Assembly: GCA_016786785.1 (NCBI GenBank)
Contig: JAEUVR010000386.1
Location: 1 to 64,000, forward strand
Direction of reading: 5' to 3'
DNA from: Chitinophagaceae bacterium
GTDB taxonomy: Bacteria > Bacteroidota > Bacteroidia > Chitinophagales > Chitinophagaceae
Length of the DNA stretch: 64,000 nucleotides
Below the pieces are notes generated by a model that ran no database searches, was not told the DNA's origin, and was given only the letters and a program-made list of their open reading frames with translations. The position numbers and the translations under genes were made by a program. Positions 61,176 through 64,000 of this stretch are shown in pieces. Every line of letters starts with the position of its first letter. Position 1 is the stretch's first letter.

Positions 61176-61272
61176 AACCGTTCCGGGTCGTGATCGGAAC
61201 GGTTAGCGGATGGTTCATCGTAAAAACAGTTTCTGAAGGAATGTTTATTAATAAACCAAACTGATCAAAGTT
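61176..61272 (+). promoter_or_regulatory. FecR-SusC intergenic leader with perfect hairpin, locus 3
   Basis: AACCGTTCCG (61176-61185) pairs perfectly with CGGAACGGTT (61195-61204) across a 9-nt loop. It is followed by a 14-bp palindrome, GTTTATTAATAAAC (61243-61256), and CAAAGTT next to the ATG at 61273. Position and layout match loci 1 and 2, although the stem sequence differs, which points to conserved structure rather than conserved bases. Confidence 0.72.
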
Positions 61273-64000
61273 ATGCATTTTTCCATTATCTGGGAATCGC
61301 CTGCGCCAAGGGCGAGATTCCTGATCAAAACGCTGTTAATGACTAAGCTTACGGCGATTTTTTTAATCGCATTAAACTTTCAGGCATTTGCTTTGGGGTA
61401 CGGCCAAACAGTCACCCTTTCTTTAAAAAATGCTTCTGCCAAAAAGGTTTTTAAAGAGGTGATGAGGCAGACGAAGTTCTCTATTATCTATAATGAGGAG
61501 TTATTGCGCCACATCAGGCCTATAGACATCGATATCCAGGACAAGCCTGTCAGTATAGCGCTGCAACAAATTTTTAAGGATCGTCCTTTTGAATTTAAAA
61601 TTGATAAGAATAACATCTTTATATCGCCCCGGGCAACAAACGTTGACGAACATACGAGGAATAACCCGGAGATAACGCAAGCCGCAATAGAGGTCAGGGG
61701 CAGGGTGGTCAGCGGGAGCGGCGAGCCGCTGGCCAATGTAAGCGTTATCGTTAAAGGGACGCAGACAGGCGTAACCACCGACGCTAACGGCGGTTTTCAG
61801 GTCAACGTGCCGGATGAAAGGGCCGTCCTTGTATTTTCATATGTGGGTTTCATACCCCAGGAGATCGCGGTAAACAAACAGACATTCATCAACATTAGAC
61901 TCCAGGAAGAAAATACAGAGCTGGCCGAAGTGGTGGCCGTCGGTTATGGCACGCAGAGAAGGGTGGAAGTTACCGGCGCGGTAGCCCAGGTAAAAGCGGA
62001 GGATTTTACGCAAGGATCAGTAAAAGATGCGGCCCAGCTGTTATCCGGCAAGGTTGCCGGTTTATCCATTGTAACTTCCAGCGGCGATCCCAGCTCGCCG
62101 TCCCAGATATTATTGAGAGGCGTGGCGACCATTAATACCAGCACGCAGCCCCTGATCCTGATAGACGGTATTCCAGGCGATCTTAATACAGTGGCTCCGG
62201 AAGATATAGAAAGTATTGACGTGTTGAAAGATGGGTCTGCTGCGGCAATATATGGTACGCGAGGCACCAATGGGGTGATCCTTATTAATACCAGGCGGCC
62301 GAACGGAAGGATCGAACCCACTATCTCTTATCGGGGATATGTTGGCACGCAGGAGTTTGTAAGGGTTCCGAAAATGCTGAATGCCGAACAGTTCCGTCAA
62401 AAGGTTGCGGAAGGCGTGGCTTTTGACGACCAGGGCTTCACGACCGACTGGGTAAAAGAAATCAGCCGTAAAACTCCTGTCAGCCATCAACATAACCTGA
62501 CTTTCCGCGGCGGAAGCAGTAAGACCAATTACCTGGCTACCCTGAATTACCGGCAACTGGAAGGAGTGGTTTTGAAGTCGGAATACAGGACAATCAACAG
62601 CAGGGTAGACCTGAACCACAATATGTTTGATAATAAATTGAAGGTGAATCTCAATTTTATCAATAATGATTTCAAGACCGGCGTTAATTTTTCCGAGAGC
62701 GACGAGGGACTGGCTGATGCTGAATCGTCCAATATTTTTAACCAGGCCCTGTACAGGAATCCTACCGCGCCGATCAGGAACCCCGACGGATCCTGGAACG
62801 AACAAACCTCTATTTCCTATTATATGAATCCCCTTGGTTTACTGAATGAAACCTATGGCGGATCGCAGCGGCAGATGACACGGGTTAGCGGCAGCATTCT
62901 ATATCAGCCCATTAATGTTCTAACCCTTAAGGCGCTGGTTTCAAGAAGTAAAACCGATCGCCAGTCCGCGCTGGCGCATACCAAGAAACATCTTTCTACC
63001 ATCAGGGACGGTCTCAATGGGTATGCGAGAAAATCGCCTTTTCAAGGCCTGGAAAAATTATTGGAATTAACCGCTGAATATTCGAAATCGTTCAGCGATC
63101 ATAAACTAACTGCGCTGGCTGGTTATAGCTATCAGAAAGACGAGTGGGAATCTTCTTCCATGAGAAACTGGAATTTTCCCGCGGGTAATTTTTCATTTAT
63201 CGACAATATCGGCGTAGGTCAAAGAGTTGGCCAGGGCGGTCCAAACCTGATGAGCAGCAGTAAGTCCGCAGCCAACCTGATCGGCTTCTTTGGAAGGATA
63301 AGATATAACTACCAGGAGAAATACCTGCTGATGGCCAATATCCGTCATGAAGCTTCTTCCCGGTTTTTAGGAACGAAAAAGCCTTGGGGAACCTTCCCTG
63401 CTATTTCAGCAGGCTGGCGGATCAGCGAAGAAGAGTTTATGAGAGGAGTTGGCTTCCTGAGCAGCCTGAAGCTAAGAGCGGGATATGGCATAACCGGCAC
63501 TGCGCCCGATGAGTTGTTTCTGGGCGTAAGCTTATTGGGATACTCCGGCTCCTCGCTGATCAACGGACAATGGGTGCCGGGTTTAGGCCCCATCAGTAAT
63601 CCCAATCCTAATTTAAGATGGGAAGAAAAAAAGGAAACCAATATAGGGCTGGATTTTGAGCTGTTCAATGGAAGGATAGGAGGAAGCATTGATTATTATA
63701 AGCGCACTACCGACGGTCTGTTATATGATTATTCAGTGCCCACGCCTCCCAATGCTTATGGCACTACCAAGGCAAATGTGGGCGTGATGGAAAATAAGGG
63801 CTGGGAGATCCTGCTCAATTTTGTCCCGGTCAAAAATACCCGGCTTTCCTGGAATTCAGCGGTGACTTTTTCTACCAACAGGAACAAGCTGGTTTCGCTT
63901 TCCAACGAGTTGTATGAAACGACCAATCCCTGGTTTAACGCAGGGTATACGGGTTCGCCGGTCTCAACATTTACCCATCGCGTGGAAGTGGGACTGCCCA
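61273..64000 (+). CDS. SusC/RagA-family TonB-dependent receptor 3 (with STN domain), cut by right edge
   Basis: The first 909 codons are present; the frame stays open to the window end. The protein has a signal peptide around MTKLTAIFLIALNFQAFA, an STN domain (about 50-120), a carboxypeptidase-like domain (GRVVSGSGEPLANVSVIVKG), a TonB-box-like VVAVGYG, then plug and most of the barrel. It is the receptor of the third sigma/FecR trio. Whether a SusD follows cannot be seen. Confidence 0.95.
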   Translation, partial: MHFSIIWESPAPRARFLIKTLLMTKLTAIFLIALNFQAFALGYGQTVTLSLKNASAKKVFKEVMRQTKFSIIYNEELLRHIRPIDIDIQDKPVSIALQQIFKDRPFEFKIDKNNIFISPRATNVDEHTRNNPEITQAAIEVRGRVVSGSGEPLANVSVIVKGTQTGVTTDANGGFQVNVPDERAVLVFSYVGFIPQEIAVNKQTFINIRLQEENTELAEVVAVGYGTQRRVEVTGAVAQVKAEDFTQGSVKDAAQLLSGKVAGLSIVTSSGDPSSPSQILLRGVATINTSTQPLILIDGIPGDLNTVAPEDIESIDVLKDGSAAAIYGTRGTNGVILINTRRPNGRIEPTISYRGYVGTQEFVRVPKMLNAEQFRQKVAEGVAFDDQGFTTDWVKEISRKTPVSHQHNLTFRGGSSKTNYLATLNYRQLEGVVLKSEYRTINSRVDLNHNMFDNKLKVNLNFINNDFKTGVNFSESDEGLADAESSNIFNQALYRNPTAPIRNPDGSWNEQTSISYYMNPLGLLNETYGGSQRQMTRVSGSILYQPINVLTLKALVSRSKTDRQSALAHTKKHLSTIRDGLNGYARKSPFQGLEKLLELTAEYSKSFSDHKLTALAGYSYQKDEWESSSMRNWNFPAGNFSFIDNIGVGQRVGQGGPNLMSSSKSAANLIGFFGRIRYNYQEKYLLMANIRHEASSRFLGTKKPWGTFPAISAGWRISEEEFMRGVGFLSSLKLRAGYGITGTAPDELFLGVSLLGYSGSSLINGQWVPGLGPISNPNPNLRWEEKKETNIGLDFELFNGRIGGSIDYYKRTTDGLLYDYSVPTPPNAYGTTKANVGVMENKGWEILLNFVPVKNTRLSWNSAVTFSTNRNKLVSLSNELYETTNPWFNAGYTGSPVSTFTHRVEVGLP

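Noticed and set aside
1-64000. CRISPR arrays, tRNA or rRNA genes, insertion sequences, prophage
   Set aside because: No regularly spaced repeats, cloverleaf-like segments, transposase or phage protein motifs were seen on either strand.

Overview
The window is a 64 kb stretch of a Bacteroidota chromosome, most likely family Chitinophagaceae. Evidence for this is the three ECF sigma / FecR / SusC-type receptor loci, SusD-like lipoproteins, PVC-type heme-binding CxxCH proteins, scarce Shine-Dalgarno sites, and TATATTTG-like -7 boxes. Genus and species cannot be read from the sequence. No rRNA, tRNA, CRISPR array, prophage or transposase was seen. Both ends cut through genes.

Layout. (A) 1-6878: a sugar-isomerase-like TIM barrel (cut at the left edge), rmuC on the minus strand, an exported Gfo/Idh/MocA oxidoreductase, a DUF1080 protein, an SDR dehydrogenase, and an esterase-like hydrolase with an N-terminal STN-like domain. 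The oxidoreductase, DUF1080 and TIM-barrel set resembles the 3-keto-glycoside route (oxidise at C3, eliminate, hydrate). (B) 6988-16177: scavenging genes, namely an M28 carboxypeptidase of the PSMA type, a beta-propeller glycosidase-like lipoprotein next to a heparinase II/III-type lyase, an EamA permease, an amidohydrolase lipoprotein and a creatininase-family hydrolase. (C) 16674-31908: ECF-FecR-SusC-SusD locus 1, followed by a tandem alpha/beta-hydrolase, a beta-helix protein, an exported nitrilase-fold amidase, and a translationally coupled azurin-like and beta-propeller dehydrogenase-like pair. Much of this block is visibly more AT-rich than the rest. (D) 32048-53027: ECF-FecR-SusC-SusD locus 2, followed by two large propeller/HEAT/cytochrome c proteins flanking three ceramidase-domain paralogues, then a second DUF1080 and a second Gfo/Idh/MocA gene. 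(E) 53197-59001: two minus-strand membrane proteins, an AraC regulator divergent from a phytanoyl-CoA-dioxygenase-like gene, and a third Gfo/Idh/MocA gene. (F) 59181-64000: ECF-FecR-SusC locus 3, cut by the window end.

How the parts may work together. Each ECF/FecR/SusC trio looks like a trans-envelope signalling unit in which receptor occupancy releases a dedicated sigma factor to induce its own uptake operon. Blocks C and D then supply exported hydrolases plus extracytoplasmic redox proteins (heme c or type-1 copper). With the DUF1080 and Gfo/Idh genes, this suggests oxidative rather than purely hydrolytic attack on a glycoconjugate, possibly with an amide or acyl part handled by the ceramidase-like enzymes. 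That combined role is inference.

The items most worth a second look are: a 40-bp perfect inverted repeat, copied from inside the first DUF1080 gene, that flanks the SDR gene; a hairpin and leader shared by all three FecR-SusC gaps; the heme-protein / three-ceramidase / heme-protein array; a tandem hydrolase whose first domain has lost its nucleophile; and a degenerate 62-64-bp tandem repeat carrying TTGAA-N4-TTCAA palindromes between two ceramidase genes.
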